A DNA stretch of 64,000 nucleotides from Ochrobactrum quorumnocens (GTDB lineage Bacteria > Pseudomonadota > Alphaproteobacteria > Rhizobiales > Rhizobiaceae). Below the pieces are notes generated by a model. That model searched no databases. It was not told where the DNA came from and worked only from the letters and a program-made list of their open reading frames with translations. Positions 11,100 to 22,386 of this stretch are shown here, one piece after another. The position numbers and the translations under genes are program-made. Each line of letters starts with the position of its first letter. The stretch's first letter is position 1. The stretch is from positions 1,488,001 through 1,552,000 of the forward strand of contig NZ_CP022604.1 of NCBI RefSeq assembly GCF_002278035.1, read 5' to 3'.

Positions 11100-12182
11100 T
11101 TATCTGAGCTTCAAGGTAGAAAGGCCGATCATGGCGAGGATGATCGCCACGATCCAGAAGCGGATCACGACCTGACTTTCCGTCCAGCCCTTCTTTTCAA
11201 AATGATGGTGAATCGGCGCCATCAGGAACACGCGCTTACCGGTGAGCTTGAACGAGCCGACCTGAATAATGACCGAAAGCGCTTCAACCACGAACAAACC
11301 GCCAATGATCGCAAGAACGATTTCGTGTTTGGTCGCAACTGCAACTGTTCCAAGCATGCCGCCCAAGGCCAGCGAGCCGGTGTCACCCATGAAGATAGCG
11401 GCAGGTGGCGCATTGAACCAAAGGAAGCCAAGGCCAGCACCAATGACCGCACCAAGCACCACGGCAAGCTCACCCGTTCCAGGCACAAAATGAATTTGCA
11501 GGTAATCAGCAAAAATCGCATTGCCCGAAAGATAAGCGATGAAGCCAAATGAAGCGGCCGCAACCATCACTGGCACGATTGCAAGGCCGTCAAGACCGTC
11601 CGTCAGATTCACGGCATTGCCCGCACCAACCATGACGAAGGCTGCGAAAGGAATAAAGAACCAGCCGAGGTTCATGACGAACTGCTTCATAAACGGGAAC
11701 GTCAGCGACGAAGAGAAAGGTTCCTGACCAGCGCGCATGATGATGAAGGCCGCAACAGCTGCGATCAGAAACTCGATAGCGAGACGCGACTTGCCGGAAA
11801 AGCCCTTGTCCGACTGCTTCGTGACCTTGAGATAATCGTCATAAAAGCCAATGGCGCCGAAGCCAACAGTAACCATGAGCACAACCCAGACATAGACGCT
11901 GGAAAGATTGGCCCAGAAGAAACATGAAACGAGAATACCCGTCATGATCATCAGGCCGCCCATGGTCGGCGTTCCGGCTTTTTTGAAGTGGGTCTGCGGA
12001 CCGTCAGCGCGGATTGGCTGACCTTTTCCCTGCCGCGCGCGCAGCGAATTGATGATGGTCGGTCCGAACAGAAACACGATCAGTGCCGAGGTAATCATCG
12101 CGCCGCCGGTGCGGAACGTGATGTAGCGGAACACGTTGAACGGTGTCACATGCTCGGCAAAAATTGTAAGAAGCATCAACAT
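11100..12182 (-). CDS. mraY: Phospho-MurNAc-pentapeptide transferase MraY
   Basis: Transfers phospho-MurNAc-pentapeptide to undecaprenyl phosphate, making lipid I in the inner membrane. The 360-residue polytopic protein (about ten segments) carries [10 protein letters not shown], the Asp-rich FYDDYLK motif, the [10 protein letters not shown] catalytic region, [12 protein letters not shown] and the histidine loop [12 protein letters not shown]. Between murF and murD as usual. A second Met two codons in could also serve as the start; neither has a clear ribosome binding site. Confidence 0.97.
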   Translation of the reverse strand: MLMLLTIFAEHVTPFNVFRYITFRTGGAMITSALIVFLFGPTIINSLRARQGKGQPIRADGPQTHFKKAGTPTMGGLMIMTGILVSCFFWANLSSVYVWVVLMVTVGFGAIGFYDDYLKVTKQSDKGFSGKSRLAIEFLIAAVAAFIIMRAGQEPFSSSLTFPFMKQFVMNLGWFFIPFAAFVMVGAGNAVNLTDGLDGLAIVPVMVAAASFGFIAYLSGNAIFADYLQIHFVPGTGELAVVLGAVIGAGLGFLWFNAPPAAIFMGDTGSLALGGMLGTVAVATKHEIVLAIIGGLFVVEALSVIIQVGSFKLTGKRVFLMAPIHHHFEKKGWTESQVVIRFWIVAIILAMIGLSTLKLR

Positions 12183-12207
12183 GCGGAGAAAAATCCCTCA
12201 AAATCGC

Positions 12208-13641
12208 CTATTCAGCAGGCACCACCGGCGGAAATTGGTTTGTCAGCGCCTTGACGATCTTGGAGAAGCCGATCCCCTTGGAGGATTTCACCATGACAAC
12301 ATCGCCGGGGCGGACTGCTTTCATCACCAGCGGTAACAATTCTTCGGTGCTCTGCCTGTATTCGACGTGAATTTCAACCGGCAAGGCGTTTTTGAGCACC
12401 GACATTTCACGTCCGCCGATGTAAAGCACATTCACTTCTGCATCGACGATAGGCCGTGCAAGATCGGCGTGGAGCTTTCCTGACTGACGACCAAGCTCGA
12501 GCATATCACCTAAGATTGCGATGCGGCGACCACGTGGCCCCTCCGGCGGAGTGGCCTGGAGAAGCGACAGCGATGCGCGCATCGAAGTTGGATTTGCGTT
12601 GTAGCTTTCGTCGATCAACGTGAAAGAACCACCATCCGGATGTTCCAGCACGTGACGTGCACCGCGTCCGCCTTCTGCCGAAAGCGTCGCCATTGCGATG
12701 GCAACCTTTGCCATATCCGCACCGACAAGATGAGCCGCGCCCAGAACAGCCAGCATGTTCTGCACGATATGGCGTCCCGGCATACCAACCTTTACGACTG
12801 CCTCTTCGCTGCCGATCTTGACCGTCATGCATGAGCAGGTCGGATGCATCTTCGCTTCGCGCAGGCGATAATCGGAACGGGCATTCTCGCCAAAAGTTAC
12901 GATATGCTCGATGCCTGCCTTTTCAGCCAGTTCTTCAAGCTGTTTGAAACGCTTGTCATCACGATTGAGAAGCGCGTAACCGCCCGGCACAACACCTTCA
13001 AAAATCTCAGCTTTCGCGACTGCGATTTCTTCAAGATTGGCAAAATGCCCGAGATGCGCAGGTGCAATCAGTGTGATCAGCGCCACATGCGGACGCACCA
13101 TCTTCACCAGCGGACGAATTTCGTCGTGATGATTCATGCCGATCTCGAACACACCATAATCGGTATCGGCAGGCATACGGGCGAGCGTCAGCGGCACACC
13201 CCAATGATTGTTGAACGAAGCAACAGAAGCGTGAACTTTGCCTGAATCGACCAGCACATGACGCAGCGCTTCTTTGGTTGTGGTTTTGCCGACTGAGCCG
13301 GTAACAGCGATTATCTGTGCCGTGGATCGTTCGCGCGAAGCAATACCGAGCTTGGTGAGGGCCTCAAGCACGTCCTCGACCACAATCATCGGAACTTTAA
13401 GATTACCGAGTGCAGGAAGACGGGATTCATTGACAACCAGAAGACCTGCACCCGCCGCCATGGCAGCGGTTGCAAAATCATGACCATCAAACAGATCGCC
13501 TTTGATCGCGAAAAAAGCTTCGCCGTCCTTTAGCGTGCGGCTATCGATGGAAATCCCGGTGATACCCGCAGGCAACGTACCGAAAGGCCGGCCTTCCATG
13601 GCCTCCACCATATCGGCAGATGTCCAGAGCCAGTCACTCAT
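12208..13641 (-). CDS. murF: UDP-MurNAc-tripeptide--D-Ala-D-Ala ligase
   Basis: Adds the D-Ala-D-Ala dipeptide made by DdlB to the UDP-MurNAc tripeptide. The 477-residue Mur ligase has GSVGKTTT (about residues 115-122), [11 protein letters not shown], and [15 protein letters not shown], the MurF-type C-terminal signature. The ATG overlaps the murE stop by four bases (ATGA). Confidence 0.97.
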   Translation of the reverse strand: MSDWLWTSADMVEAMEGRPFGTLPAGITGISIDSRTLKDGEAFFAIKGDLFDGHDFATAAMAAGAGLLVVNESRLPALGNLKVPMIVVEDVLEALTKLGIASRERSTAQIIAVTGSVGKTTTKEALRHVLVDSGKVHASVASFNNHWGVPLTLARMPADTDYGVFEIGMNHHDEIRPLVKMVRPHVALITLIAPAHLGHFANLEEIAVAKAEIFEGVVPGGYALLNRDDKRFKQLEELAEKAGIEHIVTFGENARSDYRLREAKMHPTCSCMTVKIGSEEAVVKVGMPGRHIVQNMLAVLGAAHLVGADMAKVAIAMATLSAEGGRGARHVLEHPDGGSFTLIDESYNANPTSMRASLSLLQATPPEGPRGRRIAILGDMLELGRQSGKLHADLARPIVDAEVNVLYIGGREMSVLKNALPVEIHVEYRQSTEELLPLVMKAVRPGDVVMVKSSKGIGFSKIVKALTNQFPPVVPAE

Positions 13642-15104
13642 TCCTTATGCTCCTCAAGGCGCGCAGCCAGTGCTGCCGCCACTTCCGTATGATCCGAGAA
13701 CGGCAGCGTGATGTCGCCGACGATCTGGCCTTCTTCATGCCCTTTACCAGCAACAACGAGTGTGTCGCCCGGCATCATCATCGATACAGCGGTGAAAATT
13801 GCTTCGCGGCGGTCGCCAATTTCAGTCGCGCCCGGTGCCGCTGCCATGATCTCCGAACGGATTTGCGCAGGCACTTCCGAACGCGGATTATCATCGGTGA
13901 CAATGGCCACGTCCGCGAGGCGCGCAGCAATTTCGCCCATGATCGGACGCTTGCCCTTGTCGCGATCACCACCACAGCCAAACACCACAATCACACGACC
14001 CGTCGTGAATGGACGGACGGAAGTCAGAACATTTTCGAGCGCTTCCGGCTTATGTGCATAATCGACGTAAGCGGGAGCACCCTCTTCCGTAGCACCAACC
14101 AGATCAAGACGACCCGGCGCACCTTTAAGACGCTCAAGCGCGCGCATAGCAGCAGCCGCAGGAACACCTGTCACGATTGCGAGGCCTGCTGATACGAGAG
14201 CATTCGCCACCTGAAAATCACCTGCCAGCGGCAACGCGATTTCGAAGATTTCATCGGCAATGCGAACCTCAACATGCTGGCGGAAACGCTCATGCTCGAC
14301 ACGTTTAATGGTGATGAAATCACCCTTGCGGCCGACAGTCTTGACGTCACAACCAGCAGCCTTCGCCGCTTCAATCGCCTGCGGCGAGAACTGATCATCT
14401 GCAAAAATGATTGCAGGCGATCCTTTTGGCAAAAGTGTATCGAACAGGCGCATTTTTGCGTTCAGATATTCTTCGATCGTCGCATGATAATCCATGTGAT
14501 CGCGACCGAGATTGGTGAAAGCACCGGCGGCAAGCGTCACACCGTCAAGACGGCGTTGATCAAGACCGTGCGACGAGGCTTCCATTGCGGCATGAGTAAC
14601 ACCTTCATCGACGAGTTCAGCCAGAACACGATGCAGCTCAACAGGATCAGGTGTGGTCAGCGAATTATAATCGCTGCGCGTTGGCGAAAAGACGCCAGTC
14701 GTTCCTATATTGGCTGCAGGAAAACCTGCATAAGCCCAGATCTGTCGTGTGAAAGAAGCGACGGACGTCTTGCCACTCGTACCGGTGACAGCGACCATGA
14801 CTTCGGGCTGTTTGCCATAAAATTGGGCGGCAGCAACTGCCAAAGCGTGACGCGGATCATCCACATGCAGCACCGGCACGCCCGGATTTTCCAGAGTCAC
14901 ATTCTTGCCCGCGATAATCGCAACTGCGCCGCGCTTGACTGCATCGGCAGCATAGGCAGAACCATCAGCCTTTACACCCTTGAGGGCCGCAAAAAGGAAG
15001 CCGCGTTCGACCTTACGAGAGTCTGACGTGACGCCGGTAATGTCCACTTCGTCCGCAGTGCCGGAGGCCAGTTCTTTAAAGAGTGTAATTTCCTTCAGCT
15101 TCAT
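13638..15104 (-). CDS. murE: UDP-MurNAc-L-Ala-D-Glu--meso-diaminopimelate ligase
   Basis: Adds the third amino acid of the stem peptide. The 488-residue product has the ATP loop GTSGKTS (about residues 108-114), [14 protein letters not shown], and the DNPRSE motif whose Arg marks specificity for meso-diaminopimelate rather than lysine, as expected for a Gram-negative. It lies 61 bases after ftsI and overlaps murF. Confidence 0.97.
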   Translation of the reverse strand: MKLKEITLFKELASGTADEVDITGVTSDSRKVERGFLFAALKGVKADGSAYAADAVKRGAVAIIAGKNVTLENPGVPVLHVDDPRHALAVAAAQFYGKQPEVMVAVTGTSGKTSVASFTRQIWAYAGFPAANIGTTGVFSPTRSDYNSLTTPDPVELHRVLAELVDEGVTHAAMEASSHGLDQRRLDGVTLAAGAFTNLGRDHMDYHATIEEYLNAKMRLFDTLLPKGSPAIIFADDQFSPQAIEAAKAAGCDVKTVGRKGDFITIKRVEHERFRQHVEVRIADEIFEIALPLAGDFQVANALVSAGLAIVTGVPAAAAMRALERLKGAPGRLDLVGATEEGAPAYVDYAHKPEALENVLTSVRPFTTGRVIVVFGCGGDRDKGKRPIMGEIAARLADVAIVTDDNPRSEVPAQIRSEIMAAAPGATEIGDRREAIFTAVSMMMPGDTLVVAGKGHEEGQIVGDITLPFSDHTEVAAALAARLEEHKE

Positions 15105-15165
15105 GGTCTTACCAAATCCAGGTTCAGTGGTGTAGCTTCCGCTCCCAATGGCGAAACTGCACGGG

Positions 15166-16983
15166 TCAGTCGTTTATCGAATCAGCGGAAGCGATCTCTG
15201 CTTCTGCTGGCGCAAATTCCTGTTTAAAATCGGGCTTAACCCCCAAAAAGGTGGCTGAGCGACGAATAATGTCTGCAACCATCGGGGCGGCATTAAGACC
15301 AGCGGTTGCGCTGTACTTGCCTTCTTCTGGTTTTGGCTCATCAATGATCGTCAAAACAACGTAGGTCGGATCGTCCATCGGGAAGGATGCTAGGAACGCG
15401 TTGAAGCGTACATCTTTCGAATAACGGCCGTGCACAACCTTTTCCGCCGTGCCAGTTTTACCGCCAACGCGATAGCCCTGAACCGTCGCGCGCTTACCCG
15501 AACCACCCGGAGCGGTGGAGTTCAGACGATAAAGATAGCGCATATCGGCAGAAACCTGCGGATGTATAACCTGCTGCGCAACCTGATCAGCCTGAGCCTG
15601 TGTACGGGTCAGGAATGTCGGTTCAATCAGCTTGCCGCCATTCATCAACGCGGCAGCACCCACTGCCGTTTGAAGCGGTGTCGTCATCATGCCATGACCA
15701 AAGGAAATGGTCATGGAGTGAACTTTCTTCCAGACGCGTGGTTCGACCGGACGCGCAACTTCCGGCAATTCCGTCTGCATGCGATCAAGCAGGCCGATCT
15801 TCTTGAGGAACGCGCGATGGCCTTCGATGCCAACCACATTCGCCTCATGACCTGAACCGATATTAGACGAGAAGATAAACACTTCGGGCAGCGTCAACAC
15901 GCGGCCTTTACCGTGGAAGTCGCGGATGGTCTGGCGACCAATCACCAGTGGCCGTGATGCGTCGATCCTCGAGTTAAGATTAAACTTGCCGGAATCGAGC
16001 GCCATTGCTGTCGTGAAACTCTTGATCGTCGAGCCCATTTCGTAGGTGCCCGCCGACATACGGTTCAGACGATCCTTGTCGAGTGCATGCACTGGATTGT
16101 TGGGATCGAAATCAGGAACAGAAGCCATGGCGATAACTTCGCCGGTCTTCACATTCAGCACCACAGCACCCGCGGCAATTGCGCGATAGCGGTCGACGGC
16201 CTTGACCAGCACGTCACGCATAATGTGCTGAACACGAATATCAATCGAAAGCCGAACTGGCTCAAGCGACTGGCCGGTTGCCATACCGACCGCACGCAGA
16301 TCACTTAGACCCTGGCTGTCGATATATTTCTCCATGCCGGCAATGCCCTGATTGTCGACATTCACGAGGCCGAGAACATGAGATGCCGTTGGGCCGCCAG
16401 GATAGAAACGGCGCTTTTCGGTACGGAAACCGATACCCGGCACACCAAGCGCCATGATCTGGCTCTGCTGGCGTGGCGTCAGACCGCGCTTGATCCAGAC
16501 GAAGCCTGCACCACTCTTGAGACGGCGATAGGTTGCTTCCCAGTCGAGATCAGGAATGACCGTCGAAAGAAGTTCGATGGTTTCATCCGGATCGACGATC
16601 TTGCGCGGCTCGGCAAAGAGCGAAGATGTTTTGATATCTGTCGCAAGAATTTCACCGTTGCGATCCAGAATGTCGGGACGCGATGCGAGCTGGTGTACGG
16701 CAGGACCGTTGGAATCATCGTCCTCACCACCAATCACGCCAAAATAGACTAGCTTGCCACCAATCACGCCGTAAATGCCGACAAAGCAGGCAATTGCCAT
16801 CCACAGACGATTGCGTGCGCGATTGCCATGCTTCTTACGAGAACCAACAAACGCCATATTGCCGGCCAGCTTTTCATTGCCAACCGGCGCATTGCCGTTA
16901 TTCAGATTTGGACCGCTATTAAGACTTTGGCCCTGGTCGAGGTTCTGCTTGTTCTTTTTGGAAAATCCGAGCTTCAGCCGCAT
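15166..16983 (-). CDS. ftsI: Septal peptidoglycan transpeptidase FtsI (PBP3)
   Basis: Cross-links septal peptidoglycan with FtsW. The 605-residue class B penicillin-binding protein has a long Asn/Gly-rich cytoplasmic N-terminus (about residues 15-45), one membrane segment (about 60-85), a PBP dimer domain, and the transpeptidase motifs Ser318-Thr-Ile-Lys321, Ser-Ser-Asn374 and Lys509-Thr-Gly. The start is two bases after the ftsL stop, with a GGAG-containing site inside the ftsL end. Confidence 0.96.
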   Translation of the reverse strand: MRLKLGFSKKNKQNLDQGQSLNSGPNLNNGNAPVGNEKLAGNMAFVGSRKKHGNRARNRLWMAIACFVGIYGVIGGKLVYFGVIGGEDDDSNGPAVHQLASRPDILDRNGEILATDIKTSSLFAEPRKIVDPDETIELLSTVIPDLDWEATYRRLKSGAGFVWIKRGLTPRQQSQIMALGVPGIGFRTEKRRFYPGGPTASHVLGLVNVDNQGIAGMEKYIDSQGLSDLRAVGMATGQSLEPVRLSIDIRVQHIMRDVLVKAVDRYRAIAAGAVVLNVKTGEVIAMASVPDFDPNNPVHALDKDRLNRMSAGTYEMGSTIKSFTTAMALDSGKFNLNSRIDASRPLVIGRQTIRDFHGKGRVLTLPEVFIFSSNIGSGHEANVVGIEGHRAFLKKIGLLDRMQTELPEVARPVEPRVWKKVHSMTISFGHGMMTTPLQTAVGAAALMNGGKLIEPTFLTRTQAQADQVAQQVIHPQVSADMRYLYRLNSTAPGGSGKRATVQGYRVGGKTGTAEKVVHGRYSKDVRFNAFLASFPMDDPTYVVLTIIDEPKPEEGKYSATAGLNAAPMVADIIRRSATFLGVKPDFKQEFAPAEAEIASADSIND

Positions 16984-16985
16984 GA

Positions 16986-17411
16986 TCAGTGCCTCGCTCC
17001 ATTCTTCTTGATGCTGCCGGTGGTTGTTGCATCGGGTACGAGAACACCGCTTGCCACCAGTTCATCACTGCCTGAGATAAGTTTCTGAATATCGTCCAGC
17101 TGGCGTTCCGGAATGTCCTGCACACCCATCGCAAGCTGCTCTGCTTCGATCGGCTGCAACTTAAGTTCCTCAGAGTAAACGCCCACGAGGCTCTGCAAGC
17201 GACCCGGCTGGGTCATCAAAGCCCAATCCGCGCGCAGAAGCGTAATCGTATCCTTTTCGGAATCGATCTGGCGCTTGAGCTTGGCAATAACAGCGATCTG
17301 CCTCTCCGCATCATACTTGATGGTATAGGTGATCGTTGCTGCTACCAGCATCGCCGCTATCATGATGAGTTCAAAAGTACGCAGCACTCGTTCAACTCCG
17401 GGCCAGTTCAT
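16986..17411 (-). CDS. ftsL: Cell division protein FtsL
   Basis: Small bitopic divisome protein. With the ATG at 17409-17411 the product has 141 residues: a short cytoplasmic tail, one membrane helix at about residues 15-32 ([18 protein letters not shown]), then a periplasmic heptad-like coiled coil ([20 protein letters not shown]) and a variable tail. Identity rests on size, topology and place between rsmH and ftsI, since FtsL sequence is poorly conserved. The frame extends back to a TTG at 17459 deep in rsmH; the nearer ATG gives a 20-base overlap and a normal FtsL tail. Confidence 0.85.
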   Translation of the reverse strand: MNWPGVERVLRTFELIMIAAMLVAATITYTIKYDAERQIAVIAKLKRQIDSEKDTITLLRADWALMTQPGRLQSLVGVYSEELKLQPIEAEQLAMGVQDIPERQLDDIQKLISGSDELVASGVLVPDATTTGSIKKNGARH

Positions 17412-18435
17412 GCGTTTCGGGCAATTTGGGCAGCCCGAAAAGCGAAAGATCATCTTCAAGAGGCGGGTTTTCGGTCCTCAGACCAGCGCGCAATTTTGCA
17501 GAGCGCGCACGTGGATTGCGCTCTTCTTCTTCTGCAGTTGGACCAACGGCACCTTTCACTGCAGGTGTAAAACTCGGATAGCGCACATGCGTCTCAGGCA
17601 GATGCCTTGAACCGGCACTGCCGCCAGCGCGGTCGGCAAAGTAGCGTTTGACCATGCGGTCTTCGAGCGAATGGAACGTAACGACGACCAGACGTCCGCC
17701 CGGCTTGAGAACGCGCTCGGCTGCAAGCAATGCCCGCGCCAGCTCGCCCAACTCGTCATTCACATAGATGCGCAGCGCCTGAAACACGCGCGTAGCAGGA
17801 TGAATAGGCACTTTCGGATTGCGACCGACCAGCGATTCAATAGCATTGGCGAGATCCAGAGTGCGCGTAAAAGGCTGTGTTTCGCGGCGCTTTTCGATCA
17901 TGCGTGCGATACGGCCCGCATTACGTTCTTCACCCAGAAAATTGAAGATGCGAGCAAGATCGCCCATCTTCAGACGGTTCACCACATCAGAAGCACTTGG
18001 CCCATTGCGTGACATGCGCATGTCGAGAGGCCCGTCTTTCTGGAAGGAAAAGCCACGCTCGGCTTCGTCGATCTGCATCGACGAGACGCCGATATCGAGC
18101 ACAACGCCATCAACTTTCTCGCCTTCACCCTCGACTTTTTCAACGGCTTTATCCAACGCCGAAAAGCGGCTCTCGACCAGATTGAGCTTGCCTTCGAACT
18201 GCTTTTCCATAGCGCGACCAGCTGCAATTGCGGTCGGGTCGCGATCAATAGCGATGACATTGGCACCCTCTTCCAGAATACGCCGCGTATAACCGCCCGC
18301 ACCAAACGTGCCGTCGACGATTACCTTGCCGGATTCAGGCTTCAAGGCTTCAATCACTTCGGAAATGAGCACCGGAACGTGACGGTCCTTAGCCCCTTCA
18401 GCTTGAGATGTGTCTCCGCCGAGGCTAGCCATCAT
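17392..18435 (-). CDS. rsmH: 16S rRNA (cytosine1402-N4)-methyltransferase RsmH
   Basis: Methylates C1402 in the 16S rRNA decoding centre. The 347-residue product has [14 protein letters not shown] (SAM-binding motif I, about residues 41-54), [14 protein letters not shown], and the C-terminal [16 protein letters not shown] signature. AGGA lies five bases before the ATG. It is the first gene of the dcw operon here; no mraZ is found upstream. Confidence 0.96.
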   Translation of the reverse strand: MMASLGGDTSQAEGAKDRHVPVLISEVIEALKPESGKVIVDGTFGAGGYTRRILEEGANVIAIDRDPTAIAAGRAMEKQFEGKLNLVESRFSALDKAVEKVEGEGEKVDGVVLDIGVSSMQIDEAERGFSFQKDGPLDMRMSRNGPSASDVVNRLKMGDLARIFNFLGEERNAGRIARMIEKRRETQPFTRTLDLANAIESLVGRNPKVPIHPATRVFQALRIYVNDELGELARALLAAERVLKPGGRLVVVTFHSLEDRMVKRYFADRAGGSAGSRHLPETHVRYPSFTPAVKGAVGPTAEEEERNPRARSAKLRAGLRTENPPLEDDLSLFGLPKLPETHELARS

Positions 18436-18761
18436 TCCGATCCTTTCTCGGGCTCACATCCCGCTAAACTGTCTTTGTCTGCATGAATTCCGGCCAATTG
18501 TAGACAAGTCCCAGCTTGGCGGATTCGATCAAACAGTTATCGGATATTAAGCTTAATGAACCGTTATCCTTTGCTACGCACATGCAGAAAACCGGGCGTT
18601 ATACAAAAGTTTTTCGAGCACGTTTTTACGGAACAAATCGACGACAAATCGTGCTTTTGAACGGCAGTTCAATACCGCAATATCCAGTACAGCTCGATCA
18701 CATATTTATGAGAAAAGCCCCCGTTTGCGGCCGTTGACGGAAAAGCTTCACAGGTTTATTA
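18436..18761. other. Divergent intergenic region between rsmH and mntH
   Basis: No credible gene fits here, in particular no mraZ, which often precedes rsmH. It should hold the leftward promoter of the dcw operon. A perfect 12-base palindrome ATTAAGCTTAAT lies at 18546-18557 and one GATTC at 18522-18526. No function is assigned. Confidence 0.5.
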
Positions 18762-18780
18762 ATTGCAAATAATTCGCAAT
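18762..18780 (+). promoter_or_regulatory. Mur/Fur-type operator of mntH
   Basis: The 19 bases ATTGCAAATAATTCGCAAT form an inverted repeat around a central A with eight of nine arm positions matching. It is 33 bases before the chosen mntH start. In Brucella abortus the Fur-family regulator Mur is reported to repress mntH in response to manganese; the site resembles alphaproteobacterial Mur/Fur targets. Assignment to Mur is inference. Confidence 0.65.
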
Positions 18781-18813
18781 TGCATTTTGAAAGCACACAG
18801 AATGGCATTTAAG

Positions 18814-20184
18814 ATGGCCCCTCGGGGGAGTACTCCCCCCGCACAACACGACGTCACATTTGAAGGCTGGCGTCGTGATCGTGGCGAAGCGTCCATGTCA
18901 GACGTGCACCGGTCAATCCGGGTCAGCCGATCAGGCTCAAAACTTCGCCGCGCGACGGCGTTCTTCGGCCCCGGCTATCTGGTTGCCGTCGGCTATATGG
19001 ACCCTGGCAACTGGGCGACTTCCCTCGCTGGCGGCTCCCGCTTCGGCTATATGTTGCTGTCGGTCGTGCTGATTTCCAATCTGATGGCCGTGCTTTTGCA
19101 GGCACTCTGCACCCGGCTTGCAGTTGCGACAGGTCGCGATCTCGCGCAAGCTTGCCGGGATGCCTATCCGCGTTTCCTCGCATGGCCCTTGTGGCTTTTG
19201 GCTGAACTCGCCATTTGCGCCACAGACTTGGCTGAAGTCATCGGCACGGCAATCGGTCTTAATCTTCTTTTCGGCATTCCACTGGAAATCGGCGTCATCA
19301 TCACTGCAGCCGACGTACTCCTCGTTCTCTATTTACAGAATAAGGGCTTTCGCCGCGTCGAAGCACTCATCATCACGCTGTTGGGCGTGATTGCTCTCTG
19401 CTTCCTGATCCAGATTTTGATGGCAGAACCCAAATGGGGCGAAGTAATCCGCGGCTTTGCGCCAACGACTGAAATTCTCCGAAATCCGGATATGCTTTAT
19501 ATAGCATTGGGTATTATTGGTGCGACGGTGATGCCGCATAATCTCTACCTGCACTCAGGCATCATTCAAACCCGTGATTATGGACATACCCTGCCGGAAA
19601 AGCGCGAAGCGATCCGATTTGCGACGCTAGACTCCACCATCGCCCTCACCTTCGCATTGCTGGTCAATGCCTCGATCCTGATCCTCGCCGCAGCAAGCTT
19701 CCACGCAACCGGCAATACCGGGGTAGAGGATCTCGACAAAGCCCATGCTTTGCTCAATCCGCTGCTCGGCTCGGCACTGGCGCCTACCCTCTTTGCAATT
19801 GCGCTTCTGTGCTGCGGGCTCAATTCGACCATTACGGCAACCATGGCCGGTCAAATCGTGATGGAAGGCTTTATCGATATCAAGTTGAAGCCCTGGCTTC
19901 GCCGCGCCATCACACGTTTCGTTGCGATTGTGCCCGCAGCCATTGTCACCATCATGTATGGTTCGCAGGGAACGACCGAGCTCCTTATCCTGTCACAGGT
20001 CGTACTCAGCCTGCAGCTGCCTTTTGCGATCATACCGCTGGTGATGTTCACGGCAGAAAAGAAGAAAATGGGCGCTTTGGTTGCCCCGCGCTGGGTTACA
20101 ATCCTTGCAGCAATCACCGCCGCCATCATCGTCGTCTTGAACATGAAACTCATCTACGACTTCTTCACAGGCGTACCGTTTTGA
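18814..20184 (+). CDS. mntH: Manganese transporter MntH (NRAMP family)
   Basis: Proton-coupled Mn2+ importer of the inner membrane. The product has about eleven membrane segments, the metal-binding DPGN motif (about residues 63-66 from this start) and the second conserved MPHNLYLHS motif on helix 6. Starting at 18814 gives 456 residues, the size I recall for Brucella MntH. The frame is open from a TTG at 18763, but that lies inside the operator palindrome and is rejected. ATG 18802 and ATG 18895 remain possible, as no strong ribosome binding site decides. Confidence 0.93.
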   Translation: MAPRGSTPPAQHDVTFEGWRRDRGEASMSDVHRSIRVSRSGSKLRRATAFFGPGYLVAVGYMDPGNWATSLAGGSRFGYMLLSVVLISNLMAVLLQALCTRLAVATGRDLAQACRDAYPRFLAWPLWLLAELAICATDLAEVIGTAIGLNLLFGIPLEIGVIITAADVLLVLYLQNKGFRRVEALIITLLGVIALCFLIQILMAEPKWGEVIRGFAPTTEILRNPDMLYIALGIIGATVMPHNLYLHSGIIQTRDYGHTLPEKREAIRFATLDSTIALTFALLVNASILILAAASFHATGNTGVEDLDKAHALLNPLLGSALAPTLFAIALLCCGLNSTITATMAGQIVMEGFIDIKLKPWLRRAITRFVAIVPAAIVTIMYGSQGTTELLILSQVVLSLQLPFAIIPLVMFTAEKKKMGALVAPRWVTILAAITAAIIVVLNMKLIYDFFTGVPF

Positions 20185-20191
20185 GGCGGCA

Positions 20192-20226
20192 CAGCGGCTT
20201 TCCAACCCGGAAAGCCGCTGTTTTTT
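20192..20226 (+). terminator. Rho-independent terminator of mntH
   Basis: A perfect 12-base-pair stem (CAGCGGCTTTCC with GGAAAGCCGCTG, loop AACCC) is followed by six T. The T run overlaps the end of the convergent SDR gene. Confidence 0.9.
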
Positions 20227-20974
20227 ATTTGACCGCTGAATTGCCACCATCAGCATAAAGCGCTGAACCAGAAACAAAGCTCGCCATTGGCCCTGCAAGA
20301 AAGAGTGCTGCCTGGGCAATTTCCTCGGGCTGCGCTATCCGCTTCATTGCATGTAGACCCGCTGCCCATTCTTTCTGTGCGTCGCTACCTGCCATCGGCG
20401 TATCGACACCGCCCGGCAAAAGCGCATTGGCTCTGATGCCCTGCGAGCCATAGTCCGCGGTGATACCCTTTACCAATCCCATCAACCCAGCCTTTGCCGC
20501 ACCATAGAGTGACATTCCTGGAATCCCAACGCTGGTACCGACAAAAGTTGATGTGAAAATGATTGCACCACCGCCAGACATGAGCATCGATGGTATCTGC
20601 AATTTTGCGCCGAGAAATGCAGATGTCAGATTTCCAGCGATCACAGTGTCCCAGTCATCAAGGCTAGCTTCTATCAGCGGTCTGATCGGACCAACGGTAC
20701 CCGCATTATTAAAGGCAATATCAAGACGACCAAATTCCCGTTGAGCAGCAGCGACCAGTTGTTCATGTGTTTCAATTCGGGAAGCATCCCCAACCACATA
20801 ACGTGCTTTTCCACCAAGCTCTTTGATGACCCTCGCCACCGACTCAAGTGCTCCCTCGTTACGCGCATTCAGAACGACAGCCGCACCTTGCGAAGCAAAC
20901 AGCATTGCCGTAGCGCGCCCTATTCCCGATGATGCACCGGTAATGATCACGACCTTATCTTTTAAGCTCGACAT
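20225..20974 (-). CDS. Short-chain dehydrogenase/reductase, substrate unknown
   Basis: Classical 249-residue SDR oxidoreductase. The cofactor loop TGASSGIG is at about residues 12-19, NNAG at 89-92, the catalytic Ser near 142 and Tyr157-x3-Lys161 (YGAAK). The Asn/Arg after the second strand (LNARNE) suggests NADP(H) rather than NAD(H), which is an inference. The C-terminus FVSGSALYADGGNSAVK is standard for the family. It is a single gene between mntH and rnpB, so context does not reveal the substrate. Confidence 0.85.
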   Translation of the reverse strand: MSSLKDKVVIITGASSGIGRATAMLFASQGAAVVLNARNEGALESVARVIKELGGKARYVVGDASRIETHEQLVAAAQREFGRLDIAFNNAGTVGPIRPLIEASLDDWDTVIAGNLTSAFLGAKLQIPSMLMSGGGAIIFTSTFVGTSVGIPGMSLYGAAKAGLMGLVKGITADYGSQGIRANALLPGGVDTPMAGSDAQKEWAAGLHAMKRIAQPEEIAQAALFLAGPMASFVSGSALYADGGNSAVK

Positions 20975-21081
20975 GAAAACCTCCTTGGTTGAGAGGCTCT
21001 GAAATAGATGCGCAATAAGAACACAACTATCCGTTTCCTGCGATCAAACAGAAATGTCGATTAGCCAATATAAGTGAAAAA

Positions 21082-21508
21082 GTGTCAGTCGGTCTGTAAG
21101 CCGGGTTCTGTATGGCTGGACTTGCGTCCAACGTGGCAGCCATTCATCTGGGACGGATGTCGCCACCCGCCTCTTGCAACCCACCCGGACGGCTGATCCG
21201 GAAACTGATTATCAGCCCTTGCGGGCTGATGCGCCGTCCCTATTCGGTTTTGCTCCCAGTGGGGTTTACCGTGCCGCCTGTGTTGCCACCGGCGCGGTGG
21301 GCTCTTACCCCACCCTTTCACCCTTACCCCGTCATCCCTGCCGCTTCGTGAAGCGGTACGGAAGACGGGGCGGTCTACTTTCTGTGGCACTATCCCTAGG
21401 GTCACCCCCGCCGGGCGTTACCCGGCACCGTATTTCCATGGAGCCCGGACTTTCCTCACCTGCCGCCTTTCGGCATATGACAAGCGCGGCTGCCCGACCG
21501 ACTGACGG
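21082..21508 (-). ncRNA. rnpB: RNase P RNA, class A
   Basis: Catalytic RNA that matures the 5' ends of tRNAs. On the minus strand the 5' end AGTCGGTC (near 21500) pairs with GACCGACT at the 3' end (near 21090) as helix P1. Between them are the conserved CR I segment GAGGAAAGTCCGGGCTCC (near 21460), the CCCTAGGGATAGTGCCACAGAAA block, and the terminal ACAGAACCCGGCTTACAG. Ends are set to within a few bases by the P1 pairing. Several apparent open frames across it are spurious. Confidence 0.97.
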
Positions 21509-21653
21509 CGCGTGTATAGCATGATCGTGGAAAGTGGGAACCGGGTTTTGAAAAAAACTATACACAACAGAAAAGCCAGCAGCGAAACCGCTACCGGCTT
21601 TTCGTTCACATCATCGGTTTGGAACTCTACGCAACCGACAACGTAAATCTGGA

Positions 21654-21697
21654 GCACATCCCGAAAAGTGGGAACCGGATTTCGGAACGAGATGTGC
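21654..21697. repeat. Short hairpin repeat (CCGAAAAGTGGGAACCGG type)
   Basis: Outer arms GCACATC/GATGTGC and inner arms CCGAAA/TTTCGG enclose AGTGGGAACCGG. A truncated relative (AAAGTGGGAACCGGGTTTTG) lies near 21530, and another copy is found at 24864-24912. It sits 14 bases after the end of the transglycosylase gene. Confidence 0.7.
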
Positions 21698-21711
21698 GTT
21701 AGAACAAATAT

Positions 21712-22386
21712 TTAAAGGCCGGCCATATAGGTCTTAACCGAGCTGCAATACTTTGCAGAGGTCGGGTTCATGCGCTTTGCGCCATGACCGGCATTGTACT
21801 TGAGGATGGTGCCGCAGGTGCTGCCGCCGCCAAGCTTCTGTGCCATGGCAAGATACTTCATGCCGAACTGGATGTTGGTTGAAGGCTCATAGAGGCCCTT
21901 TGCCGAACCCGTGTAACCCAGACCGCGAGCTGTCGAGAGCTTGATCTGCATCAGACCAATTTCACCGGCAGCACCCCGAACGTTTGGCTGGAAATTGCTT
22001 TCGTGACGAACAACGGCATGAGCCAGCGAGGAAGATACGCCGTAAGTTGCAGCATAACGATTGATGATCTGTGAGTAACCCTTGCCGCCCTGCACAGACT
22101 TTGAAGTCTCGCCACGCGACTTGGAACGCTTTGCACTTTTAGCTGTTGGCGCAGCACGCTTGGTGATGACCGAAACCTTCTTGGCAGTCTGTTTCTGATC
22201 TGCCCGTACAGCCGCGCGGGATGCCTTTTCAGACTTGTTGGCTTCAGCGGTCTTGCTCTGTGCTCTTGCCTTGAGCAGATCTGCGAGATTGGTTGGCTCA
22301 TTAACGGGAGCACTCATCGCAGAATTAAGGCCAAATGAACTCATGGCGCCAATGAGGGCGCATACAACAACAAATTTTACTTTCAT
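21712..22386 (-). CDS. Exported lytic transglycosylase (SLT domain)
   Basis: Predicted to cleave the MurNAc-GlcNAc bond with anhydro-MurNAc formation in the periplasm. The 224-residue product has a signal peptide (about residues 1-25, ending SAMSA), a Lys/Ala-rich basic linker (about 35-100) and a C-terminal SLT domain: HAVVRHESNFQPNVRG with the catalytic Glu, GEIGLMQIKLSTARGLGY, and KYNAGHGAKR. The long basic linker could bind the wall or DNA-like polymers; I see no other motif in it. GGTAGG precedes the start. A single gene, not in an obvious operon. Confidence 0.88.
   Translation of the reverse strand: MKVKFVVVCALIGAMSSFGLNSAMSAPVNEPTNLADLLKARAQSKTAEANKSEKASRAAVRADQKQTAKKVSVITKRAAPTAKSAKRSKSRGETSKSVQGGKGYSQIINRYAATYGVSSSLAHAVVRHESNFQPNVRGAAGEIGLMQIKLSTARGLGYTGSAKGLYEPSTNIQFGMKYLAMAQKLGGGSTCGTILKYNAGHGAKRMNPTSAKYCSSVKTYMAGL

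Noticed and set aside
18763..18813. Upstream TTG start for mntH
   Set aside because: It lies inside the Mur-type palindrome and adds a segment that does not look like an MntH N-terminus.
21112..21565. Several open frames on both strands around 21.1-21.6 kb
   Set aside because: The sequence is the RNase P RNA gene with P1 pairing and conserved CR segments.
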